Positions 15,894 to 23,309 of a DNA stretch of 32,021 nt are shown one piece after another. The translations under genes were made by a program, and so were the position numbers. The notes beneath the pieces are model-generated. The model saw nothing but the letters and a program-made list of their open reading frames with translations. It searched no databases and had not been told where the DNA came from. The stretch comes from Clostridia bacterium. Its GTDB lineage: Bacteria; CBDUZB01; JAGLHV01. Location of the stretch: positions 1 through 32,021 of the forward strand of contig JAUVLC010000019.1 of the NCBI GenBank assembly GCA_030595925.1. The letters run 5' to 3'. Positions within the stretch are counted from its first letter, which is position 1, and every line of letters starts with the position of its first letter.

Positions 15894-17366
15894 CTAAAGT
15901 TCTGTTAATAATTTCCGTGTTTTTTCCAGCACTCTATTATTTCCCCGTTCTTCAGCTAATTTTATTGTCTCTTGCCAATATTTTTCAGCTTTTTCTACAT
16001 CTCCCATTTTAGAGTAAACAATACCTATCTGTTTATATGCATCTAAATAGGCGTTCCAGAAATAAACCCTTCTATCTGTTTTCTCTTTCAAACTTATTAT
16101 TTTTTTAAAATCAGCAATTGCCTTCTGATACTGTTCTAGTTCCAAATAACATAATCCCCGTTTTTGATAATTTCTATACTTCGCTTCTTTTTCTTTTCCA
16201 ATTTTATTGTTTAATGATTTAATCACCTTATGCCATTCTTTTTTTGCTTTTTCTTTTTCTCCTTTTTCTCTATATGCTTTTCCCAATTCTATCCGCACAG
16301 ACTCCTTTCCTGCATATTCTTTTCCAAAACTACTCGGGGCATTTAAGCTTTTTTCCAGACTATCTACTGCCTGAACATATTTCCCCAAACCATAATAACT
16401 TTTACCAAGAGTAGAATAATAATAAGAATCTTTCTTTCCCCCCTCCAGTTCAATACTTTTATTTGCCCAGTCAATTACTTCTTTATTCCGGTCTAATTCC
16501 AGATTAATCATTGCCAAATAAATAAAAGCAGCATTATTATCCGGTTGTAATTGTATTACTTGCTTAAAATCATCGCTTGCTTTCTTTAAATCAATAAAAT
16601 TTAGATAATTTCTTCCCCGGCTATAATATACCCCGGCTAATCCTTCTTCACCTACTTTATCGACAATTACACTTTCATTTTGCAACGCCTCATTATATAT
16701 TTTCTCTGCTTCTTCCCAGTTTCCATACCTATATATGGCATTGGCTTTCCCGGCTAAAGCCAATTTATAAGTAGGATTTAACTCCTGCACTTTATTAAAA
16801 TCCGCTATAGCCCGGGTGTATTTATCTTTATCTTCCTCACTGAAAGGTTTATTGTAATAATGTACACTCTTATTATAAGCAAGACCACGATTGTAATAAA
16901 CATCTACATCGTACGGATCCAATTTGATTGCTTTACTAAAATCCTCAATTGCTTTTTGATATGGTTCATTATTTCGCCAGGAGCCCTTTTTAAAATAGGT
17001 AAGTCCCCGATTAAAATAAGCTGTTTTGTAATCCGGGTTTAATTCTATTGCCTTAGTATAATCAGAAATTGCCTGATCATATTTTTTACCCTTTGCCTCA
17101 CTTTTTTCTTCGTTCTCATCTTCTTTTTTAGCCTTTGCTTTAAGCTGGTAATAAGCCAATGCACGGTTATTGTACAAAAATGCATTATCCGGATTAGATT
17201 TTATCGCTGTAGTATAAATATCAAATGCCTGTTGATAATTACCTGCTTCATACTCTTTATACCCCAAATCATTGTATTTCGCTTTGGATTGAATAGTAAC
17301 CATAGACCAAACAACTAACCCTACAAAAACCATCAAAATTATTCCTCTTATATTCTTTTTTTTCAT
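15894..17366 (-). CDS. TPR-repeat protein, membrane-anchored
   Basis: The 490-residue protein has an N-terminal hydrophobic anchor (residues ~8-25) followed by about nine tetratricopeptide repeats (for example NDLGYKEYEAGNYQQAFDIY, FYNRGLTYFKKG-type units, and YSKMGDVEKAEKYWQETI near the end). A low-complexity Lys/Glu insert lies at ~76-95. TPR proteins are regular partners in TonB2-type loci, where they are thought to organise the complex. Here it leads rather than ends the operon. It is probably exposed to the periplasm. No catalytic domain is visible. Confidence 0.82.
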   Translation of the reverse strand: MKKKNIRGIILMVFVGLVVWSMVTIQSKAKYNDLGYKEYEAGNYQQAFDIYTTAIKSNPDNAFLYNNRALAYYQLKAKAKKEDENEEKSEAKGKKYDQAISDYTKAIELNPDYKTAYFNRGLTYFKKGSWRNNEPYQKAIEDFSKAIKLDPYDVDVYYNRGLAYNKSVHYYNKPFSEEDKDKYTRAIADFNKVQELNPTYKLALAGKANAIYRYGNWEEAEKIYNEALQNESVIVDKVGEEGLAGVYYSRGRNYLNFIDLKKASDDFKQVIQLQPDNNAAFIYLAMINLELDRNKEVIDWANKSIELEGGKKDSYYYSTLGKSYYGLGKYVQAVDSLEKSLNAPSSFGKEYAGKESVRIELGKAYREKGEKEKAKKEWHKVIKSLNNKIGKEKEAKYRNYQKRGLCYLELEQYQKAIADFKKIISLKEKTDRRVYFWNAYLDAYKQIGIVYSKMGDVEKAEKYWQETIKLAEERGNNRVLEKTRKLLTEL

Positions 17367-17416
17367 TGTTATTTCTCCTTCCTCTTTAAAGTAATTTAAG
17401 AATTCTCAAAACACAG

Positions 17417-17445
17417 ACTCTATCACAATTCAATTTTTTTGTCTG
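17417..17445 (-). promoter_or_regulatory. Candidate extended -10 promoter of the TPR-TonB operon
   Basis: On the - strand, CAGACA (17440-17445), a 17-nt spacer and TAGAGT (17417-17422) with upstream TGTGA. The same TTGTGnTA context occurs at the dtxR promoter and at the promoter at the window's right end, supporting a shared promoter style. Confidence 0.4.
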
Positions 17446-17524
17446 ATAGCCGCACCCTTTCTTGCCTACCCGCCAGTCCGTAAGCTGAGTCCACCATCCA
17501 TTCGGAGGAAAGTCTGCGGCTACC
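17445..17524. repeat. 80-nt G+C-rich hairpin between TonB receptor 1 and the TPR gene
   Basis: Arms GATAGCCGCA (17445-17454) and TGCGGCTACC (17515-17524) pair over at least 8 bp, with an inner CTTTC/GAAAG stem (17457-17461/17508-17512). It is much richer in G+C than the flanks and lacks a T run, so it is a poor intrinsic terminator. It has no B12-box, so it is not a cobalamin riboswitch. It looks like a dispersed intergenic palindrome. Confidence 0.5.
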
Positions 17525-17559
17525 TAATAAGGCAAAGGAACTAAAGCAATCTCCAAAAA

Positions 17560-19386
17560 TTAGAAATTTACCGTTACACCACCGGTAAATATTCTCCCTT
17601 CACCAATTTGCTCTGATTCTTCATCAAACAGATTTTCTACATTAAAGAACAGTTTAACCCCGTCGGCAACTACTTTCGAAATTTTGGCATGGGTTAAAAA
17701 ATAATCATCATTTTTTTCGGTATTTTCTTCATCCGCAAAGACTTCCCCTTCATATTCCTCCCGTAATTCAAACATAAACCCTATTTTTTCATTATAATAG
17801 CGCAGGCTTAAATTTGCTCTATGTTCCGGGACATCGGTTAATTCTTTTTGGGTTTCTTTATCTTCCGTATTCATCCAGGTATAAGCCAGCGTAGTCATAA
17901 TTTGCTCAATAAGATACCCTTTCAAATTGAATTCTACACCCTGGGTAAATACCTCACCAATATTATGATAGGTATATTCACCTTCTACCGGAAAGGGAGG
18001 AGGGAAAGAAAATCTTCTCACCCAATAACCTTTTATCATATCTTCAATATCATTTCTAAAGAAAGCTACACCGGAGAAGCATTTATCGCTAAAGCGATGC
18101 TCTACTCCTATCCTATAACCGGTTGAAGTTTCGGGTTTCAAATCCGGATTTCCCTTTATCCAGAAACCAGTCGGGCCTACGGGATGATACGTCAATCTGT
18201 ATAAATCCTTAAAATCCGGACTCTTAAATGCCTGCCCCCAGGAAGCACGCAAATTGGTCTTTTCACCGGCTTTATATAATAAATCTATTTTGGGATTAGT
18301 TTCTTCTCCCCATTCGCTATGAGAATCCAACCGAACAGCAGGAACTATTACTAAACGGTCCAGAATGCTTACTTCATCTTGGATGAAAAAGCTATTAGTT
18401 GTTTGCTCTTTTTTCTCGGCAAAGTCACTATTCTCCATCTCTTCATTTAGTGTTTCAGTTCCTATAGTTACTAAATTCTTTTCAACAAGCAAACAACTAT
18501 ACTGTGCTTCTCCCTGAATTAGTTGAATATCCGTCTCAGTAGCAACCGGTCCTCCTCCCACACGAGATTCATCATCACACTTCCATATATAAGAACCCAC
18601 CTTAAAAAAAGAATCGTCATTTATTTTCCAATCTAATCCAATATCAAGATTAGTTTTGCTACTTTCTGAATATTCGGTCGTGTCATTATAGAAATCCGAG
18701 CCAAACTTTAATCCACTATTTTCGTTGAACTCGTATTTAAACTTACTTACTAAATTATAATTATCATATTGACTTTCTTCCGTTTCGCCTCTAATTTTGT
18801 TCGCATTTGCGCTGATATCAAATTTTAATTTGCCCACTATTGAACCAAGTCCTATTTTCAATATTTCCGAATCATACCTTCCAAAGGCAAAAGTCGCATT
18901 AGCATTAGTCTTTTCAGAAGTTTTAGTAATAATATTTATTACGCCATTTAAAGCATCACTACCGTAAAGTACTGAATTCGGACCCTTTACTATTTCAATC
19001 CGCTTTATCGTATTTACGGGTAATTCAGTTAATATATGTCCGCCTTCAATCCTCTGTCCATCAATGAGAATCAGGGTATATTCGGATGAAAGCCCTTCAA
19101 TAGAATAAACATCCCTGCCCATTGGTTTATACCTGCCCACAGACTTAATTCCCGGAATCCATTTTAATACATCCATAACTGTTACTGCATTAGCTCGTTC
19201 TATTTCTTCTCCGGTAATAACCATTGTTTCTACCGGAGCATTTTTTAATAAATGTTCCGTTTTAGTCCCGGTTACTACTACATCTTCCAGCTCAGAAATC
19301 TCCTCCTGTGCTTTTACTCCCTGACCCAGTCCCAGCAAAATAAACCCGGGTAATACAAATATTAACAATCTTAATTTTTTTAACAT
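17560..19386 (-). CDS. TonB-dependent outer-membrane receptor 1
   Basis: The 608-residue protein has a signal peptide (to ~residue 26), a TonB-box-like ELEDVVVTGTKTE (~32-44), a plug domain (~45-155; RIEIVKGPNSVLYGSDALNGVINIITK) and a 22-strand-type beta barrel ending in an aromatic residue (VTVNF). The BtuB/CirA-like form and length suit a metal chelate, vitamin or siderophore rather than a large polysaccharide. Substrate is not determinable, but it sits between a TonB2 operon and feoAB. No riboswitch was recognised upstream. Confidence 0.9.
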   Translation of the reverse strand: MLKKLRLLIFVLPGFILLGLGQGVKAQEEISELEDVVVTGTKTEHLLKNAPVETMVITGEEIERANAVTVMDVLKWIPGIKSVGRYKPMGRDVYSIEGLSSEYTLILIDGQRIEGGHILTELPVNTIKRIEIVKGPNSVLYGSDALNGVINIITKTSEKTNANATFAFGRYDSEILKIGLGSIVGKLKFDISANANKIRGETEESQYDNYNLVSKFKYEFNENSGLKFGSDFYNDTTEYSESSKTNLDIGLDWKINDDSFFKVGSYIWKCDDESRVGGGPVATETDIQLIQGEAQYSCLLVEKNLVTIGTETLNEEMENSDFAEKKEQTTNSFFIQDEVSILDRLVIVPAVRLDSHSEWGEETNPKIDLLYKAGEKTNLRASWGQAFKSPDFKDLYRLTYHPVGPTGFWIKGNPDLKPETSTGYRIGVEHRFSDKCFSGVAFFRNDIEDMIKGYWVRRFSFPPPFPVEGEYTYHNIGEVFTQGVEFNLKGYLIEQIMTTLAYTWMNTEDKETQKELTDVPEHRANLSLRYYNEKIGFMFELREEYEGEVFADEENTEKNDDYFLTHAKISKVVADGVKLFFNVENLFDEESEQIGEGRIFTGGVTVNF

Positions 19387-19410
19387 CTCCTTTCATCCTC
19401 CTTTTTAAAA

Positions 19411-19434
19411 TCCACCGCTGGTTATCCAGTTGGA
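19411..19434 (-). promoter_or_regulatory. Small leader hairpin before TonB receptor 1
   Basis: On the - strand TCCA/CTGG arms pair with CCAG/TGGA around ATAA, ending about 25 nt before the start codon and just upstream of SD GGAGGATGAAAGGAG. It could tune translation. In the rest of 19387-19675 I see no gene, no B12 box and no clear promoter. Confidence 0.35.
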
Positions 19435-19675
19435 GGTATTACTGTTGCAAATTATAAGTTATAAGCATATTGCTTTTGTTTCTCTTTTGTCGGCTCTGTT
19501 CGTACGGTCACCTGTCTGTTCTTATCTACACCACCTCTTTTCTTATTAAATTAGTAAATAATTACTGTTAAATAGTTCGCTACAAAATTACACCGTCTTA
19601 TAAATTTATTTTAAAATCGATTATAAACAGAACACTTTTTCTCTTTTCTTTTAATAAACGCACCGCATCAATTTT

Positions 19676-20326
19676 TTACCCTTTTTCCGCCACAATATAT
19701 ATTAATGGCATTTTATCCTCCGGATCTTTTATAATTTCTTCCTTTGCCACGTTGAAACCGGATTTCTTTATCATATCGGAAGCACTATTTAAGTTTAAAT
19801 TATGGAAAACAGGAATTTTTACAAAGACATTATAAATCATCATTATTATTTTGTATATCCGGGATTCTCCAATGCCGACTATTGTTGCAATAAACCGGCC
19901 TTTTGGCTTTAACACCCTGCGTATTTCAGATAAAGCTTTTCGAGGATATTTCATATTATGCAATGCATTTGTACAAATAACCACATCAAAGATTTCACGC
20001 TCGAAAGGTAAAGAATAAGCATCCTTTGCGGAAAAGTCTATATTGTTAATTCTTTTTTCTTCCATTTTTTTCTTTGCTTCTTCAATCATTAATTCTGAAA
20101 TATCGACTGCATAAACCTTTTTAGCCTGTTTAGCTACCCGAAAAGTAATCAGTCCTGTACCGCAAGCAACTTCTAAAATAGTATCACAAATAGTTAGGTC
20201 TCCTAATATCTTATCCGGTAATGATGATTGGTAAATTTTCCACCTCTTTTGTATAAATCGGTCATACCTGGGGCTAATTTTATCCCAAAACTTCTTCTCT
20301 TGTTCAATTCTTTGGTTATCTTCCAC
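19676..20326 (-). CDS. Class I SAM-dependent methyltransferase
   Basis: The 216-residue protein has motif I LEVACGTGLITF (~51-62), an acidic post-I residue in YAVDIS, ICTNALHNM and a VLKPKGRFIAT motif, typical of the UbiE/Methyltransf_11 group. It is likely cytosolic and acts on a small molecule. It is downstream of the HPr-like and DUF2292 genes, in the run between the two receptors. The substrate is unknown; menaquinone methylation is possible by family but no pathway genes are near. Confidence 0.82.
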   Translation of the reverse strand: MEDNQRIEQEKKFWDKISPRYDRFIQKRWKIYQSSLPDKILGDLTICDTILEVACGTGLITFRVAKQAKKVYAVDISELMIEEAKKKMEEKRINNIDFSAKDAYSLPFEREIFDVVICTNALHNMKYPRKALSEIRRVLKPKGRFIATIVGIGESRIYKIIMMIYNVFVKIPVFHNLNLNSASDMIKKSGFNVAKEEIIKDPEDKMPLIYIVAEKG

Positions 20327-20369
20327 TTTCTTTTTCCTTCTCAGATATTTCTTATTATTTTTTTATTTT

Positions 20370-20582
20370 TTAAAATCGTTTCTTTTCTTTTTTTTCAATC
20401 CGGACTATTTTAGAATCGTGAATGACAATCACTACCTCTCCATATTTTATTTCTTTAATAGCCCCAAGTATTTCGTCAAAAATTTTAGAATTCCTATCTT
20501 TTATCTGTTTCATAATTATCAATCTTAACAATCCTTCAATTATTTTTCTTACCTTACTTCCTCTCGGCAATTTATAGCTCAA
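20370..20582 (-). CDS. DUF2292 (YezD-like) small protein
   Basis: The 70-codon frame starts at a TTG that overlaps the TGA stop of the HPr-like gene. The C-terminal ~45 residues (EILGAIKEIKYGEVVIVIHDSKIVRIEKKEKKRF) match the DUF2292 pattern: a short helix and two strands. An internal ATG at 20513 would give a 47-residue protein closer to family length and is the likelier start, though it lacks a strong SD. Function is unknown in the family. Confidence 0.7.
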   Translation of the reverse strand: MSYKLPRGSKVRKIIEGLLRLIIMKQIKDRNSKIFDEILGAIKEIKYGEVVIVIHDSKIVRIEKKEKKRF

Positions 20583-20833
20583 TCTTTCCCTAATAAATTT
20601 TCTATTCCCAAAAGCATTTCTTTCTCATCATCACCATGTGCTAATATTGTTATTTTATCGCCCCTAACTATTTCTAAAGATAATAAATCTATAATGCTTC
20701 GGGCATTTATTGATCCTCCCCTTTTTTTTAAAAGGAAATTCGCTTTAAATTGGGAAATAATGCCTGTCAATTTCATACAATTAAGTATATTTAATCCTTC
20801 TTTTAACCTTATCTGAAAATTTCTTTTGCTCAT
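20579..20833 (-). CDS. HPr-like protein lacking the phospho-acceptor His15
   Basis: The 84-residue protein has the HPr fold pattern: GGSINARSIIDLLSLEIVRGDKITILAHGDDEKEML aligns with the HPr core including the Ser46 region (S46 here by position). The active-site GLHARPA is replaced by GLNILNC, so His15 is Asn15 and Arg17 is Leu17. It therefore cannot accept phosphate from enzyme I. Bacillus Crh is the known parallel (Gln15, Ser46 retained) and is purely regulatory. No other PTS gene is in the window. SD AAAGGA is good. It overlaps DUF2292 by 4 nt. Confidence 0.82.
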   Translation of the reverse strand: MSKRNFQIRLKEGLNILNCMKLTGIISQFKANFLLKKRGGSINARSIIDLLSLEIVRGDKITILAHGDDEKEMLLGIENLLGKD

Positions 20834-20854
20834 TTTATTCCTTTCCCATCCTAT

Positions 20855-20883
20855 CGGGGGAAACTAAATAGTAGTTTCCCCCG
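20855..20883. repeat. Perfect 12-bp hairpin between TonB receptor 2 and the HPr-like gene
   Basis: CGGGGGAAACTA (20855-20866) pairs with TAGTTTCCCCCG (20872-20883) around AATAG. The T run (20886-20891) lies on the + strand, so it looks like an intrinsic terminator for + transcription. On the - strand, in the direction of the genes, it has no T run and may instead protect the receptor mRNA 3' end. Confidence 0.65.
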
Positions 20884-20901
20884 GGTTTTTTGTATTATTC
20901 G

Positions 20902-23148
20902 TTAAAACTTAACTTCCATTCCTCCATAAATGATTCTGCCGGTATAAGGAGCCCACATAAAAGCTGCATCTGCAGGTCTTTTATCATCCTGGATATAATC
21001 AAACAAATTCTTTGCTCCCGCCACTAAAATAACCCCTTCCGATATCTCCTTTGAGACCTTTATATTATTGACGACGAATTCTTCTGTATGCTTTATTTCG
21101 TTCTCCGTTTCATCCTCTTCACAATAATCAATGTATAAACTACCGGTATAATTAGCATTCCAGATAAAATTCCAACCTTCAGGCCTGTAGGCTAATTTTA
21201 CTCCACCCGTTGTTTGAGGAACCCGGGAAATATATTTGCTGTCATCATAGTAATCAGTTCCTTCCCAATCATTCCGTTTATCTTCGTACTGGGCATCCGT
21301 ATAAGTAAAATTAAAATCAATATCAAAATCCTGAATCATTTTTACCCCTAATCCTAATTCTATTCCCTGAGTATAGGCATCACCAATATTTTCCCACTGA
21401 TAATCATAACCTAACTGCGATACTTCATCACTGGCATCAGCAAAGCTAATTTTTTTCTCCAAATTAGTCCTAAAAAAATTAAGACTTAGAGAATATTCTT
21501 CATATATCCGATCCCATCCTAAATTAAAACTTACTGATTCTTCCGGTTCCAGCTCACTGGATTTATAAACCCGGGGTGAACCACTACAAAGATGTAAATC
21601 TTCACTAAAACCGTAAGGAACTCTAAACCCTGTTCCCACACTCGTTCTTATAATATTACCGGGATTAATCTCATATTTTAAAGCACAACGAGGATTAATC
21701 GATGTTTCATCATATTCCACTTTTACATCTTCTAAACCCACCTTTGCACTTCCGGCAAACGTATCTTCGGAATTATGAGTATCATAGCGGGTACCAAAAA
21801 CCAATTCCAATTTATCTGTTGGTTTAAATTCATCTTGAATATAAAAACCAACCTCCGAAGCACTCTTCTCACTTTCTGATTTATAGGAAGTACTGGATTC
21901 CAAATTGACATACATCCCTTCTTCGATCAGATTGTTGTAATTGTATTGCACACCAACAAGAAGCTTGTTTTTTTCTCCCAACGGATGCGCATAACTTATA
22001 TCCATTACATAAAGATTTTCATCGGCCATATAAGGATGTAGTATATTACTGGGGGGATACTCATTACTATGAGTTCCCAAATAATCGCCCACAAAAGTAT
22101 CGTTGGTAGCATTACGATTGTGAGTGGCAAAGGCAAGATTTATTCCCAGTCTACTTCCTAATTCAAAATCTTTCTGCCAACCTATATTTATTTCCTCTCT
22201 TGTGGTAGCTATATGTTCAGAACCTTCGGCAAAAGGATTTTCAAACACCCCTTCTCCTTCACCGCCTTTTCTTGACTCATTAATCGTTCTTCCGGAAAAG
22301 GATAACTTATCATTACCAGTAAGTTCGTAAAAGTTTACCCTGGCTCCAACACCAATATTATCTGTCCTTACTCTATCGGTAAATCTAACTCCCCCATCCA
22401 TTTGCGCCTTATTTTCATCATCTACAAATATCTCATCTGCAGTACTTTTCTGGGCAGTAAGCATAATATCTTTATTTTCTCCTGCGATTGAAGCATTTAA
22501 AGAATAAACATTAGAATTATGCTGTCCCCATTGGGTTTTAAGCGTTAGTTCCGGCTTGGAAGTCGGCTTCTTGGTGATAATGTTTATAACTCCTGAAATT
22601 GCTGAACTACCATAAAGCGCAGAACCTGCTCCTTTTACAATTTCTATTCTTTCGATATTAGACGCAGGAATCTGATCTAAACCGTACACCCCTGCTAATC
22701 CCGAAAAAATCGGTTGTCCATCAATTAACACCTGAACATGTCCTGCTTCCAGTCCCTGCATTCTAACAACGGTAAAACTACAATAAGAGCATTGCTGTTC
22801 TACTCTTACCCCCGGAACCCCTTCCAAGATTTGATAAAGATTAATTGCCCCTTTATCTTCAATATCCTGTGCTGTCAGGACCTCAGTTCTCACCGGTGTA
22901 TCTTTTAACTTTCTTTCCGTTTTAGTCCCGGTAACCACTACCTCTTCTAATTTTAAAACTTCCTGCTCCACTTTCTCCACCCGCTTAACTTCTTCAGCCT
23001 GTTTTATTTCTTGACCTTGCTCAATTTCCTCATCCTTTTTAATTTCCTCTGGCTGTTCAATTTCCTGAGCCAAACAATAATAAGTATTTACTCCCAAACA
23101 TGTAACTAAAATACTTGCTACCAATACTAACTTCCACTTACTAAACAT
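20902..23148 (-). CDS. TonB-dependent outer-membrane receptor 2 with CSYC plug motif
   Basis: The 748-residue protein has a signal peptide (to ~28), then an unusual charged stretch (~29-66) of EI/EV-K-Q repeats, a TonB-box-like KLEEVVVTGTKTE (~66-78), a plug (~79-200; ERIEIVKGAGSALYGSSAISGVINIITKK) with CSYC at 120-123, and a long barrel ending in YGGMEVKF. The plug Cys pair suggests metal, heme or thiol-linked cargo. Its promoter spacer contains a metalloregulator-like palindrome and feoB ends just upstream, so iron is a plausible cargo; this is inference. Confidence 0.9.
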   Translation of the reverse strand: MFSKWKLVLVASILVTCLGVNTYYCLAQEIEQPEEIKKDEEIEQGQEIKQAEEVKRVEKVEQEVLKLEEVVVTGTKTERKLKDTPVRTEVLTAQDIEDKGAINLYQILEGVPGVRVEQQCSYCSFTVVRMQGLEAGHVQVLIDGQPIFSGLAGVYGLDQIPASNIERIEIVKGAGSALYGSSAISGVINIITKKPTSKPELTLKTQWGQHNSNVYSLNASIAGENKDIMLTAQKSTADEIFVDDENKAQMDGGVRFTDRVRTDNIGVGARVNFYELTGNDKLSFSGRTINESRKGGEGEGVFENPFAEGSEHIATTREEINIGWQKDFELGSRLGINLAFATHNRNATNDTFVGDYLGTHSNEYPPSNILHPYMADENLYVMDISYAHPLGEKNKLLVGVQYNYNNLIEEGMYVNLESSTSYKSESEKSASEVGFYIQDEFKPTDKLELVFGTRYDTHNSEDTFAGSAKVGLEDVKVEYDETSINPRCALKYEINPGNIIRTSVGTGFRVPYGFSEDLHLCSGSPRVYKSSELEPEESVSFNLGWDRIYEEYSLSLNFFRTNLEKKISFADASDEVSQLGYDYQWENIGDAYTQGIELGLGVKMIQDFDIDFNFTYTDAQYEDKRNDWEGTDYYDDSKYISRVPQTTGGVKLAYRPEGWNFIWNANYTGSLYIDYCEEDETENEIKHTEEFVVNNIKVSKEISEGVILVAGAKNLFDYIQDDKRPADAAFMWAPYTGRIIYGGMEVKF

Positions 23149-23245
23149 TTTCTTACTTCCTCCTTTATTAAAATTAAATTTTTTTTCAATGCGAATTTTG
23201 TATTACTCACCTCCTTCTTTATTTTTTCTTTGTTTTAGTCTTTGC

Positions 23246-23274
23246 TATATTTTTTAGGTTAACCTATATTTCAA
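23246..23274 (-). promoter_or_regulatory. Promoter of TonB receptor 2 with operator in the spacer
   Basis: On the - strand, -35 TTGAAA (23269-23274) and -10 AATATA (23246-23251) are 17 nt apart, and the palindrome AGGTTAACCT (23256-23265) sits between them. It shares the AGGTTA half of the DtxR/IdeR box. A repressor there would block RNA polymerase. A strong SD pair follows downstream. Confidence 0.5.
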
Positions 23275-23309
23275 TTTAAAAAAAATTCCCCTTTTTCTCT
23301 ATTCTACTT

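Noticed and set aside
17445-17524. Cobalamin riboswitch before or after a TonB receptor
   Set aside because: No B12-box-like sequence was found, and the hairpin lies downstream of receptor 1, upstream of a TPR gene.
19387-19675. TPP or other riboswitch before TonB receptor 1
   Set aside because: The CTGGATAACCAG piece superficially recalls a TPP element, but the other conserved parts are absent; it is just a small hairpin.
23149-23220. Leader peptide starting at GTG within the upstream SD of TonB receptor 2
   Set aside because: The GTG is part of the SD itself and cannot use it; a TTG further on is too distant.
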